Source: a virus. From it: a stretch of 29,747 nucleotides of DNA. Position numbers and translations under genes: made by a program. The notes beneath the pieces were generated by a model that was not told the origin of the DNA, ran no database searches, and saw only the letters and a program-made list of their open reading frames with translations. The stretch spans positions 1 to 29,747 of the IMG/VR virus record IMGVR_UViG_3300000563_000012; one strand, 5' to 3'. Below are positions 29,743-29,747 of this stretch, in pieces. Each line of letters starts with the position of its first letter. The stretch's first letter is position 1.

Positions 29743-29747
29743 AAAAA

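Noticed and set aside
1-29747. tRNA genes, rRNA, integrase, transposase or attachment sites
   Set aside because: No cloverleaf-like GC-richer segments, no recombinase-type ORFs and no terminal inverted repeats were noticed.

Overview
This window looks like part of the genome of a large, contractile-tailed (T4-like myovirus) phage infecting a member of the Bacteroidota. The DNA is very AT-rich (about a quarter G+C by eye) and densely coding, with many 1-11 nt gene overlaps. It carries a recognisable tail set: tail sheath, tail tube, gp5-type OB-fold hub/spike protein, gp26-like hub/chaperone protein, tape measure, a large baseplate protein, and a gp53/LysM-like wedge protein. It also carries a gp55-like late sigma factor. 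The host assignment rests on three sites of the form TTG-N20-TAnnTTTG, the housekeeping promoter type of Bacteroidota, each just upstream of a gene or a long leader. No tRNA, rRNA, CRISPR array, integrase or insertion sequence was seen.

Layout. (1) 1-1079, minus: 5' part of a protein with carboxypeptidase-regulatory-like beta-sandwich repeats. (2) 1080-1413: divergent regulatory region. (3) 1414-5046, plus: sheath, a small charged repeat protein, and tube, followed by a broken zinc-ribbon/homing-endonuclease-like remnant with a strong terminator hairpin (5091-5442). (4) 13619-5439, minus: one long gene run. In transcription order it has a small unknown protein, a HAD-like protein, two glycosyltransferases, the sigma factor, then helical and baseplate proteins (including an unlisted 56-residue gene at 7788-7958), the OB-fold hub protein, and a PD-(D/E)XK nuclease with its own host-type promoter. 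(5) 13768-21233, plus: gp26-like protein with a probable -1 frameshift extension, tape measure, a 383-nt gene-free leader, a 1035-residue baseplate protein with an OmpA-like insert, and a gp53/LysM-like protein. (6) 21303-27130, plus: a glycosylation island of four glycosyltransferase-type genes (six probable catalytic domains) and two related methyltransferases. (7) 27174-29742, plus: an unknown protein, three small or acidic proteins, and an HExxH metallopeptidase that shares an N-terminal tag with its neighbour.

How the parts fit. Structural genes are preceded by a recurring motif, AGTATTTATA, always in the same orientation to the gene. It is the reverse complement of the T4 late-promoter core TATAAATACT. 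The nuclease, the glycosylation island and the 17426-17808 leader carry host-type promoters instead. The simplest reading is an early (host sigma) programme and a late programme (phage gp55-like sigma). The glycosyltransferases and methyltransferases could decorate virion proteins, phage DNA or host surface glycans; the sequence alone does not decide.

The strongest leads are the candidate -1 frameshift at a T9 tract directly upstream of the tape-measure gene, the inverted late-promoter-like motif together with a sigma factor, the apparent absence of CCWGG with all five Pro-Gly codon pairs written CC(C/G)GG, and the concentration of glycosyltransferase folds (GT-A, GT-B, GT-D) among tail genes.
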